In this document: positions 16,094 through 23,821 of the stretch, piece after piece
How positions within the stretch are numbered: position 1 is the stretch's first letter
Layout: the number at the start of each line of letters is the position of its first letter
DNA from: Bacteroidota bacterium
GTDB taxonomy: Bacteria; Bacteroidota; Bacteroidia; AKYH767-A; 2013-40CM-41-45
Length of the DNA: 64,000 nt
Direction of reading: 5' to 3'
Assembly (NCBI GenBank): GCA_016713765.1
Contig: JADJON010000001.1
Span: forward strand, 558,001-622,000
Program-made: the position numbers and the translations under genes
Notes under the pieces: generated by a model
Told to the model about the DNA's origin: nothing
Seen by the model: only the letters and a program-made list of their open reading frames with translations
The model's database searches: none

Positions 16094-17989
16094 TTATTCG
16101 ATCACCATCCGAAGATGCTGCCGGCGCCCAGCCTGTTCGGTCGTGATAACGAAAATACCAGGTGCTAAGCGGGATTCGTCGACGTAATATGAATCGCCCT
16201 GCACGCGATAGCTGGCTACTGTCTGGCCCAATGCATTGGTCACACGCACGATCGCTTCGGCGCCTCCATTAGTCATTGCAATGCGGAACATGCCACGGTT
16301 CGGATTAGGCAAGATGCGAAAGAGTACTTCCGACTCGGTAATGGTACCGATACCGGCACAAAGCTCCACATGCATCGTGTCGCTTGCGTTCGCGGTACAG
16401 TTGTTGGCATCCGTATAGCTGTACAGGACAGGGTAATCACCAGCGCCGATGGATGGGTCGAAACTGTTGCCCGAAACACCCATGCCTGAGAAGCTGCCAC
16501 CGGTGGGTGTGTTGCCGTCGAGAAGGAGAGGCGGATCCGTTGTGCAGAGTGAATCGGTTGAGAGGCTCAAGGTAACCACCGGTAACGGCGGATCATTCAG
16601 TGTCAGCACCCCGGTAGTTTCCGAGCAACCATTGGCATCCGTGACCGTGACGGAGTAAGATCCGGCGCCGACATTGTTGAGATCGGCGGAAGTTTCACCG
16701 CTGTTCCATTGATAGTCATAGGAACTGGTACCGCCACTCACCGTGCTGCTGATATTACCATCTGTACCGCCGCAAGTGGTCGGATCATTGATCAGTGTAA
16801 TGGAAACGACGAGTTGGTCCGGCTCGATAAGGGATTGGGTAACACTTGTCGAGCAGCCAGCTTCGTCGGTGATCACGCAGATGTAGGTATCGGGAGGCAA
16901 GCCAGCGATGGCCGCTGTCGTGTCTCCGGTCGGACTCCAGAGGTAATGATATGGAGCGACACCGTCCAAAGGTGTTGCGGTGACGGAACCATCGGCGTCG
17001 CCGAAACAGGTCACGTCGGTACCGGCGGCCGTAGCTGTCAGCGGTTGTGTCGGGACTGCGACGGTGAAGCCGACTGCGGGATAGCTCGAGCCTGTCCCAC
17101 CCGGGGGAGTGTTGCTGTCGACCCGAATACGTCCATCGGCACCGCCACCACCGTCACCGAAGTAGGGGCTGCCCGGCACGTTGGAAGTGCCGCCACTGCC
17201 GCCGAGAGCCGAAAGGCTACCGTCGTTGGTCACCGTCGGCGCTGCCAGCCAGATCGTACCGCCGGATCCGCCGCCGCCGCCGCCACAGTTGCCGGTGCCA
17301 TCGGAGCCGCCCACTCCGCCGTCGCAGTTGATGGTACCGGTCGCTCCGATCGTGATTGAAACAGCGGATTGGATGGAAATGACACCACCGCCGCCACCAC
17401 CGCCGCCGCCGCCACATTGGAAGCCGCCGGATCCACCACCACCGCCGGACCCAGCAAACAAATCGACAACATTCGGTGTGCCGTATTCCGGGCCTCCAAA
17501 TCCACCGGTCGGACTGGACGACGGAATGCCGACAGTACTGTATCCGGCACCGCCTCCTCCAGACCAATCATTTCCGAAATTGTTCGAGCCACCCGGTCCG
17601 GAGCCGGAAGTACCCGGCAAGGGTCCAAGTGAAGCGGAAAAAGCCCCGCCACCGCCGTCTGCGCCGCCTGCAACTCCTTCACCGCCAGCCCCGGCCGTGC
17701 TGTTGGTGATCCCGTCGCCGCCGTTGCCGCCGATCGCTTCCAGCGCGCCGTTGATGGTCACGGCACCGGTACAGTGGATGATCAGAGGGTCGTCACCGGT
17801 GACGGTAATGGTAACGCCGGCATCGATGGTGAAGGTGGTGAAGTTGTACTCTCCGCCTGCCAGTGTGCCGTTCGAAGTGGCTTGATAAGGGCCATCAGCT
17901 CCAGTACCGCCGGAATAACACGTTTGTGCAATTGTCGGCAAGCTTGCGTTCACCCAAAGGAGAAAGTGCAGAAGTAAAGTTCGTTTCAT
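16094..17989 (-). CDS. secreted glycine-rich protein with SprB-type repeats and T9SS sorting domain
   Basis: The 631 aa protein has a signal peptide (MKRTLLLHFLLWVNASLPTIAQ). Residues about 25-290 are extremely Gly/Ser-rich, with runs of GGGG and repeating ITI/GTI strands, resembling a beta-helical adhesin stalk. Two SprB-like repeats follow (DVTCFGDADGSVTATPLDGV, and TTCGGTDGNISSTVSGGTSS). An Ig-like segment comes next, and the C-terminus carries a type A sorting domain (ILPNPNRGMFRIAMTN...GIFVITTE). It is expected on the cell surface after T9SS export and signal removal. It interrupts the ATP synthase locus on the opposite strand, which suggests a later insertion. Confidence 0.85.
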   Translation of the reverse strand: MKRTLLLHFLLWVNASLPTIAQTCYSGGTGADGPYQATSNGTLAGGEYNFTTFTIDAGVTITVTGDDPLIIHCTGAVTINGALEAIGGNGGDGITNSTAGAGGEGVAGGADGGGGAFSASLGPLPGTSGSGPGGSNNFGNDWSGGGGAGYSTVGIPSSSPTGGFGGPEYGTPNVVDLFAGSGGGGGSGGFQCGGGGGGGGGGVISIQSAVSITIGATGTINCDGGVGGSDGTGNCGGGGGGSGGTIWLAAPTVTNDGSLSALGGSGGTSNVPGSPYFGDGGGGADGRIRVDSNTPPGGTGSSYPAVGFTVAVPTQPLTATAAGTDVTCFGDADGSVTATPLDGVAPYHYLWSPTGDTTAAIAGLPPDTYICVITDEAGCSTSVTQSLIEPDQLVVSITLINDPTTCGGTDGNISSTVSGGTSSYDYQWNSGETSADLNNVGAGSYSVTVTDANGCSETTGVLTLNDPPLPVVTLSLSTDSLCTTDPPLLLDGNTPTGGSFSGMGVSGNSFDPSIGAGDYPVLYSYTDANNCTANASDTMHVELCAGIGTITESEVLFRILPNPNRGMFRIAMTNGGAEAIVRVTNALGQTVASYRVQGDSYYVDESRLAPGIFVITTEQAGRRQHLRMVIE

Positions 17990-18081
17990 AGTGTGTGGAT
18001 TTTTCTTAAAAATAAGACCTTTCGATTAATGATGGATTGTTGATTTACAATGTTTTACAGTCCCCACATGAACTTTTCCCG

Positions 18082-18112
18082 TTTGCCCTTTCCACTCTTT
18101 ATAGTACTTTTG
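18082..18112 (+). promoter_or_regulatory. promoter of the atpB operon
   Basis: TTTG at 18082-18085, a 19-base spacer, and TACTTTTG at 18105-18112 match the Bacteroidota -33/-7 consensus. The atpB ATG lies 31 bases downstream. It gives the displaced atpB-E-F-H-A-G genes their own start of transcription. Confidence 0.78.
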
Positions 18113-18143
18113 CGCTCTCTTTTGAAAAACACGGTTGCTGGAT

Positions 18144-19418
18144 ATGTCACAACGCGTTCATTATAAGTCCATTAGCTCCAGGTTGGCGGCTGCGCTCTGC
18201 CTGTTGTATTTCGTTTTCGGTCTTCCGGTTGTTCGTGCCAATCAGGCTGAGCAGGAAGTTGGTATGCATACCGACTCTGCCGCAGCCGAAATGATTACGG
18301 AAGCTACGGCTGCGGATCATTCCGCCGCTTCAGAGGAGCATGCGCAAGGCGAAGAGAAGTTCGATGCCGGCAAGATGATTGTCGATCACATCACCGACGC
18401 GCACGACTGGCACCTCTGGGGTCACGGGCATTCCGCTGTTTCCGTTCCCCTGCCGGTAATTTTAAAATCCGAACAGGGGCTGCACTTTTTCATGTCCTCT
18501 GCTTTTCATCACGATAACGATGGCAAGCACGTAGTGGATCACAACGGCGAACGTTTTGTCCGCTACCACAACCGCATTTACATCGCCGGCACCTCCGCCG
18601 ATGCCGAGGGGCGTTTTGTTTCGGTGAATGAGAAAGGCGAAGCATCCAATGTCGCGCCGCTCGATTTTTCCATTACCAAGAACGTCGCCGCGCTGCTGTT
18701 CAGCGTGATATTGCTCCTCTGGATCTTCCTGTCCGTCGCCAAAGCCTACCGCCGCCGCGAAGGCCAGGCGCCCAAAGGGCTGCAGTCGCTCATCGAGCCG
18801 CTCATCATCTTCGTACGCGACGAAATCGCGAAGCCGAGCATCGGCGCCAAGCACATGAAGTACATGCCGTACCTGCTGACGGTGTTCTTCTTCATCTGGA
18901 TCAACAACCTCCTGGGTCTGATCCCGATCATTCCGGGTGGTGCCAACCTGACCGGTAACATCGCGGTGACGATGACCCTCGCGCTCATTACTTTCATCAT
19001 CACCACGGTCAGCGCGAACAAGCACTACTGGCGTCACGTCTTCGCCATGCCTGGTGTACCCGTTGGCGTACTCGTCCTGCTCACGCCGATCGAATTGCTC
19101 GGTGTCTTCCTCCGCCCCTTCGTGTTGATGATCCGACTTTTCGCCAACATCACGGCGGGTCACATCATCGCGCTCTCGTTCTTCAGTCTCATCTTCATCT
19201 TCGGAGAAATGAGCACCGGCCTCGGCCTGGGCGTCTCGGTCTTCTCCGTCGCGTTCGTCGTCTTCATGAGCCTGCTCGAACTCCTCGTAGCGTTCCTGCA
19301 GGCGTTCGTGTTCACCCTGCTCTCGGCGATCTATTTCGGTTCCGCCGTAGAGGAGCACGACCACCATCACGAAGACGAACACGGCCATGCCCACGTGGAA
19401 GAAGCGGCTATTGTCTGA
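18144..19418 (+). CDS. atpB: F0F1 ATP synthase subunit a
   Basis: From the ATG at 18144 the product has 424 aa, much longer than the roughly 270 aa E. coli subunit. The extra N-terminal part, with a signal-like segment and a His/Asp-rich periplasmic region (HDWHLWGHGHSAV), is usual for Bacteroidota. The C-terminal half holds the membrane helices and the essential arginine in FVLMIRLFANITAGHII, which lines the half-channels for protons facing the c-ring. The C-terminus ends in a histidine-rich tail (EEHDHHHEDEHGHAHVEE). First gene of the main ATP synthase cluster, preceded by a good promoter. Confidence 0.95.
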   Translation: MSQRVHYKSISSRLAAALCLLYFVFGLPVVRANQAEQEVGMHTDSAAAEMITEATAADHSAASEEHAQGEEKFDAGKMIVDHITDAHDWHLWGHGHSAVSVPLPVILKSEQGLHFFMSSAFHHDNDGKHVVDHNGERFVRYHNRIYIAGTSADAEGRFVSVNEKGEASNVAPLDFSITKNVAALLFSVILLLWIFLSVAKAYRRREGQAPKGLQSLIEPLIIFVRDEIAKPSIGAKHMKYMPYLLTVFFFIWINNLLGLIPIIPGGANLTGNIAVTMTLALITFIITTVSANKHYWRHVFAMPGVPVGVLVLLTPIELLGVFLRPFVLMIRLFANITAGHIIALSFFSLIFIFGEMSTGLGLGVSVFSVAFVVFMSLLELLVAFLQAFVFTLLSAIYFGSAVEEHDHHHEDEHGHAHVEEAAIV

Positions 19419-19447
19419 TTATCCATTAACCCTTAATAAACAACCCT

Positions 19448-19702
19448 ATGTTATCTTCAATTCTCCTGGAAGCAGGTAACCTTGGCCTCGGCTACGGTGT
19501 TGCTGCTTTGGGTGCCGGCCTCGCCGCTCTCGGCGCTGGCGTCGGTATCGGTCGTATCGGTGGTTCGGCACTCGAATCCATCGCCCGCCAGCCTGAAGCA
19601 TCCGGCGACATCCGCGCCAACATGATCCTGACCGCAGCTCTCGTGGAAGGCGCCGCCTTCTTCGCGATGGTTGTTGGTCTGCTCGTCGTGTTCAAGAGCT
19701 GA
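19448..19702 (+). CDS. atpE: F0F1 ATP synthase subunit c
   Basis: The 84 aa hairpin has two membrane helices joined by the polar loop IARQPEA (residues 45-51). The first helix contains the small-residue GxGxG packing pattern that sets c-ring size. The ion-binding carboxylate is Glu67 in TAALVEGAAFF. Glu67 is followed by Gly-Ala, and the Gln and Ser/Thr partners typical of sodium-binding c subunits are missing, so proton use is likely. It lies 29 bases after atpB and is followed by a strong hairpin. Confidence 0.95.
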   Translation: MLSSILLEAGNLGLGYGVAALGAGLAALGAGVGIGRIGGSALESIARQPEASGDIRANMILTAALVEGAAFFAMVVGLLVVFKS

Positions 19703-19715
19703 TCCTGCCCGAACG

Positions 19716-19746
19716 AATCCGGTGCGGCGGTTGGCCGCACCGGATT
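19716..19746 (+). terminator. strong hairpin between atpE and atpF
   Basis: A perfect 13-bp stem (AATCCGGTGCGGC at 19716-19728 with its complement at 19734-19746) and a 5-base loop are followed by TGTTTAATT. It lies inside the operon, so it may act as a partial terminator or as an RNA-stabilising end that raises atpE message relative to downstream genes. Confidence 0.7.
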
Positions 19747-19791
19747 TGTTTAATTCGAGAATCGAAAAAACGAAAAACCACTTCCTGTAAC

Positions 19792-20286
19792 ATGGAACTC
19801 ATTCAACCCGCCATCGGTCTCATCTTCTGGATGAGCGTTTCTTTCCTGCTGTTGCTCTTCATCCTGCGCAAGTTCGCCTGGAAGCCCATCCTGAAGATGC
19901 TGAGCGACCGCGAAACGAGCATCGCCGAAGCACTGAACTCCGCCCGCAAAGCGAAAGACGAGATGGCCAACCTGAAGGCCGACAACGAGCGCCTGCTCAA
20001 CGAAGCCCGCGCCGAACGCGATCGCATGCTGAAAGAAGCACGCGATACCAAGGACGCGATCGTGGCTGAAGCGAAGTCGAAGGCGCAGACCGAAGCCAAC
20101 AAGGTGTTGCAACAGGCCCGCGAGACCATCCAGACCGAGAAGCTCGCCGCCATCACCGAACTCAAGAACCAGGTGGCCACCATGTCGATCGAGATCGCGG
20201 AAAAGATCCTGCGCACCGAGCTGGGCAACGACGAAAAGCAGAAGGCGCTCGTGCAGAGCCTCCTCAAAGACATCAACCTGAACTGA
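19792..20286 (+). CDS. atpF: F0F1 ATP synthase subunit b
   Basis: The 164 aa protein has one N-terminal membrane helix (about residues 8-26, IGLIFWMSVSFLLLLFILRK). It continues as a long charged helix rich in A/E/K/R, as expected of the peripheral stalk dimer. The IAEKILRTEL motif near residue 142 is conserved at the delta-binding end. It starts 46 bases after the atpE-distal hairpin and is followed 16 bases later by atpH. Confidence 0.95.
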   Translation: MELIQPAIGLIFWMSVSFLLLLFILRKFAWKPILKMLSDRETSIAEALNSARKAKDEMANLKADNERLLNEARAERDRMLKEARDTKDAIVAEAKSKAQTEANKVLQQARETIQTEKLAAITELKNQVATMSIEIAEKILRTELGNDEKQKALVQSLLKDINLN

Positions 20287-20302
20287 TCGGTCTCCTGATC
20301 CC

Positions 20303-20860
20303 ATGCATAACATCAAAGTCGCGAAACGTTACGCCAAGTCGCTGATCGACCTGGCCAAGGAGACCGGAGTCCTGGACGCGGTGAGTGCGGACATGAAACT
20401 CCTCGTTTCGGTTTGCCAGTCCAGCAAGGAACTCACCAGCCTCCTCGGCAATCCGATCATCAATTCGGACAAGAAGGAAGCGGTATTGAACGCGATATTC
20501 GGCGACAAAATCCAGCCGATGACACGTTCGTTCTTTCAGATCCTGATCCGGAAGGGCCGCGAAGGCGACCTGTACGAGATCGCGAAAGAATACATCGCCC
20601 AATACAAGCAACTCAAGGGCATCACGACCGCCGTCGTGATCACCGCCACCGGCCTCAACGACCACCTGCGCTCGGAGGTGAACCGCATCGTGAAGGAAAA
20701 AGTACAGCGCGAAGTGGAACTCCTCGAGCAGGTCGACAAGGACCTGATCGGCGGTTTCGTGTTGCGCATCGGCGATACACAGTACGATGCCAGCGTCGTG
20801 AGCCAGCTCCGCCGCCTGGCAAAAGAATTCAGCTCGAACCCATACGTCCGCAAGAACTGA
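20303..20860 (+). CDS. atpH: F0F1 ATP synthase subunit delta
   Basis: The 185 aa protein has the OSCP/delta family layout: a helical N-terminal bundle starting VAKRYAKSLIDLAKETG, and a C-terminal domain with LLEQVDKDLIGGFVLRIGD, the conserved IGG.RIGD signature. It connects the b stalk to the top of the alpha3-beta3 head. The start ATG lies 16 bases after atpF, and atpA follows after 45 bases. Confidence 0.95.
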   Translation: MHNIKVAKRYAKSLIDLAKETGVLDAVSADMKLLVSVCQSSKELTSLLGNPIINSDKKEAVLNAIFGDKIQPMTRSFFQILIRKGREGDLYEIAKEYIAQYKQLKGITTAVVITATGLNDHLRSEVNRIVKEKVQREVELLEQVDKDLIGGFVLRIGDTQYDASVVSQLRRLAKEFSSNPYVRKN

Positions 20861-20905
20861 TCTCCGGACACCTATCCATAAGCAACAAGACAACATCATA
20901 CCATC

Positions 20906-22486
20906 ATGGCAGAAGTAAGACCCGACGAAGTCTCCGCGATACTGCGACAGCAGTTGGCCGGCTTCAAGACCGAGAAAGAACTGGAAGAAGTAGGCACCGT
21001 GCTCCAGGTGGGCGACGGTATCGCCCGCATCTACGGCCTCACCAAAGTGCAGTCCGGTGAACTCATCGAATTCGAGAACGGCCTGCGCGGCGTAGTACTG
21101 AACCTCGAAGAAGACAACGTCGGTGCGGTATTGCTCGGTAAATCCACCGACATCCGCGAAGGCGACGTCGTGAAGCGTACCGGTCAGATCGCCTCCATCA
21201 AGGTGGGTGACGGAATGGTCGGCCGTGTCGTCGACACGCTGGGCACCCCGATCGACGGCAAAGGCCCGATCAGCGGTGAGCTGTTCGAGATGCCGCTCGA
21301 GCGCAAAGCGCCGGGTGTAATCTACCGTCAGCCGGTGAACGAACCGTTGCAGACCGGCATCAAGGCCGTTGACGCCATGATCCCGATCGGTCGCGGTCAG
21401 CGCGAACTGATCATCGGTGACCGTCAGACGGGTAAGACCGCCGTGGCCATCGATACCATCATCAACCAGAAAGAATTCTACGAGCGCGGAGAACCGGTTT
21501 ACTGTATCTACGTTGCCGTAGGTCAGAAAGGCTCCACCGTCGCGCAGATCGTAAAGACGCTGACCGACAACGGCGCCATGCCGTACACCATCATCGTGTC
21601 GGCTACCGCTTCCGATCCGGCGCCGATGCAGTTCTTCGCTCCGATGGCCGGCGCGGCTATCGGCGAATATTTCCGCGATACCGGCCGCCCGGCGCTCATC
21701 GTATACGATGACTTGTCCAAGCAGGCCGTTGCCTACCGTGAAGTGTCCCTGCTGCTCCGTCGTCCTCCGGGCCGCGAAGCGTATCCGGGTGACGTATTCT
21801 ACCTGCACTCCCGTCTGCTCGAGCGTGCGGCCAAGGTCATCAACTCCGACGAGATCGCTCGCCAGATGAACGACCTGCCCGAGACGCTGAAGAACAAGGT
21901 GAAAGGCGGAGGCTCGCTCACCGCGCTTCCGATCATCGAGACCCAGGCCGGTGACGTATCCGCGTATATCCCGACGAACGTGATCTCGATCACCGACGGT
22001 CAGATCTTCCTCGAAGCGAACCTCTTCAACTCCGGTGTACGTCCGGCCATCAACGTAGGTATCTCCGTATCCCGCGTAGGCGGTAACGCGCAGATCAAGT
22101 CGATGAAGAAAGTCGCCGGTACGCTGAAGCTCGACCAGGCCCAGTACCGCGAACTCGAAGCGTTCTCCAAATTCGGCTCCGACCTCGACGCCGCTACCAA
22201 GGCGACGCTCGACAAGGGTTCCCGCAACGTGGAGATCCTGAAGCAGGGCCAGTACAACCCGATGTCGGTAGAGAAGCAGATCGCGATCATCTACCTCGGT
22301 ACCCGCAACCTGCTCCGCGACGTTCCGACGAACCGCGTGAAGGAATTCGAAACCGAATACCTCGCACTGCTCGACGCCCAGCACAAAGCAACGCTCGATT
22401 CGCTCCGCAAAGGCGTCATCGACGACAGCGTGACCTCGGTGCTGGAGAAGGCTGCTGCGTCACTTACTCCGAAGTACAAAGCCTGA
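20906..22486 (+). CDS. atpA: F0F1 ATP synthase subunit alpha
   Basis: The 526 aa protein is full length. It has the Walker [10 protein letters not shown] near residue 173, the [12 protein letters not shown] block, and the conserved [20 protein letters not shown] region containing the catalytic arginine finger zone. The alpha subunit binds non-catalytic nucleotide and pairs with beta. The beta and epsilon genes are not in the window, as expected for Bacteroidota, where atpDC is a separate unit. Short tandem repeats follow before atpG. Confidence 0.97.
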   Translation: MAEVRPDEVSAILRQQLAGFKTEKELEEVGTVLQVGDGIARIYGLTKVQSGELIEFENGLRGVVLNLEEDNVGAVLLGKSTDIREGDVVKRTGQIASIKVGDGMVGRVVDTLGTPIDGKGPISGELFEMPLERKAPGVIYRQPVNEPLQTGIKAVDAMIPIGRGQRELIIGDRQTGKTAVAIDTIINQKEFYERGEPVYCIYVAVGQKGSTVAQIVKTLTDNGAMPYTIIVSATASDPAPMQFFAPMAGAAIGEYFRDTGRPALIVYDDLSKQAVAYREVSLLLRRPPGREAYPGDVFYLHSRLLERAAKVINSDEIARQMNDLPETLKNKVKGGGSLTALPIIETQAGDVSAYIPTNVISITDGQIFLEANLFNSGVRPAINVGISVSRVGGNAQIKSMKKVAGTLKLDQAQYRELEAFSKFGSDLDAATKATLDKGSRNVEILKQGQYNPMSVEKQIAIIYLGTRNLLRDVPTNRVKEFETEYLALLDAQHKATLDSLRKGVIDDSVTSVLEKAAASLTPKYKA

Positions 22487-22487
22487 T

Positions 22488-22618
22488 TAGTGAACAGTGA
22501 ACAGTAAACAGTGAACAGTAGTGTAGAAGCGGACGGTCCTTTCGTCGTTTTTTATCCAATAACCAATCACGAATAACCAATTACCAGTTTCTAGTTACTA
22601 ATTACTAATTACGATTCA
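22488..22618. repeat. heptamer arrays GAACAGT and TTACTAA inside the atp operon
   Basis: AGTGAACAGTGAACAGTAAAC-like words (22490-22518) and ACCAATTACCAG/TTACTAATTAC words (22558-22612) fill the gap between atpA and atpG. The same two word families occur near 14.3-14.46 kb. Confidence 0.85.
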
Positions 22619-22634
22619 CTAACCCCCACCATCC

Positions 22635-23522
22635 ATGGCCAATCTGAAAGAAGTCCGTAACCGCATCGCCTCCGTCAATTCGACGCAGCAGATCACCAAG
22701 GCGATGAAAATGGTGAGCGCGGCCAAGCTCCGCCGCGCGCAGGACGCCATCCTGACCATGCGTCCGTACGCGGCCAAGCTGCGCGAGATCATGGAGAATA
22801 TCTCGGGTACGCTCGAAGGCGGTGCGGGCGGCGATTTCGCGCGCGTGCGACCGGTGGAGAAGGTGCTCATCGTAGCCGTCAATTCCAATCGTGGCTTGTG
22901 CGGCGCTTTCAATGCCAACATCAACCGTGCGGTCAACCGACTCATTCGCGAGACCTACGCGAAGCAGGCTAAAGAAGGCAATGTGAAGGTGCTGGCCATC
23001 GGCAAAAAGGCCTCCGACTTCTTCTCCAAGCAGAAGAACGTATTGGTCGGCAATCACAACGAAGTTTACGCGAACCTGAACTTTGAAAACGTATCCGCCA
23101 TTGCGGAGAAGATCATGCAGGAATTCGCGGCCGGGCAGTATGATCGCGTGGAAGTGGTGTACAACCAGTTCAAGAACGCGGCGGTCCAGTACGTGATCAC
23201 CGAGCAGATGCTCCCGATCGCGCCTCCCGCTACTAAGGGCGATGCGGCAAAGACGGCTGCCAGCGATTACATCTTCGAACCACGCAAGGAGGAGCTCGTA
23301 CTCGAGTTGATCCCGAAGTCGGTGAAGGTGCAGTTGTTCAAAGCCGTCCTCGACTCCCACGCTTCCGAACACGGTGCGCGGATGACTGCTATGAACAAGG
23401 CGACCGATAACGCGGGGGAGATGCTCCGTGAACTTCGCCTTTCATACAACAAAGCCCGTCAGGCGGCCATTACCGGAGAGATCCTCGAGATCGTCGCCGG
23501 CGCGGAAGCCCTCAAGGGTTGA
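22635..23522 (+). CDS. atpG: F0F1 ATP synthase subunit gamma
   Basis: The 295 aa protein starts LKEVRNRIASVNSTQQITKA then MKMVSAAKLRRAQ and ends with the long C-terminal helix ELRLSYNKARQAAITGEILEIVAGAEAL. These are the two ends of the central-shaft coiled coil. The middle Rossmann-like part has VAVNSNRGLCGAFNANI. It rotates inside the alpha-beta head and is bound below to the c-ring. It is last in the visible cluster and is followed by a terminator. Confidence 0.96.
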   Translation: MANLKEVRNRIASVNSTQQITKAMKMVSAAKLRRAQDAILTMRPYAAKLREIMENISGTLEGGAGGDFARVRPVEKVLIVAVNSNRGLCGAFNANINRAVNRLIRETYAKQAKEGNVKVLAIGKKASDFFSKQKNVLVGNHNEVYANLNFENVSAIAEKIMQEFAAGQYDRVEVVYNQFKNAAVQYVITEQMLPIAPPATKGDAAKTAASDYIFEPRKEELVLELIPKSVKVQLFKAVLDSHASEHGARMTAMNKATDNAGEMLRELRLSYNKARQAAITGEILEIVAGAEALKG

Positions 23523-23541
23523 TCCATCCAATGCGACTTAG

Positions 23542-23571
23542 AAGCGGTTGCTCCCAACGGGGCAGCCGCTT
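23542..23571 (+). terminator. terminator after atpG
   Basis: AAGCGGTTGC (23542-23551) pairs with GCAGCCGCTT (23562-23571) with one G-T pair and is followed by TCATTTTTC. It ends the ATP synthase operon. Confidence 0.75.
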
Positions 23572-23681
23572 TCATTTTTCAAAGCGGAGGATGGATTTTT
23601 CCCGAATCAGGGCCTAATTTCCCGCTATTGTCAGGAAACATTCAGATTTCGGGTCTTTCAGTCGCCCTTGCACAGACAACA

Positions 23682-23713
23682 TTGTCACGAATACATCTGT
23701 TCGTTACATTTGA
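23682..23713 (+). promoter_or_regulatory. promoter of the M36 metallopeptidase gene
   Basis: TTG at 23682-23684, 21 bases, then TACATTTG at 23706-23713, a perfect TANNTTTG element. The ATG follows at 23822, leaving a leader of about 100 bases. Confidence 0.65.
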
Positions 23714-23821
23714 GGAACAAGCGCAAAGCTGCACTGAACAGCGTTTCCCCTGTCCCGTCCTTCGACCCACTCGGATATCGCCTGCGCGCTTCTTCCCTCA
23801 CGACTATTCTGAACCATCATC

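Noticed and set aside
17181..17885. 234-codon proline-rich forward ORF
   Set aside because: Complement of the glycine-rich coding region on the reverse strand.
20273..22384. 703-codon reverse-strand ORF opposite atpF-atpH-atpA
   Set aside because: Shadow of GC-rich atp genes with good codon bias on the forward strand; its translation has no recognisable motif.
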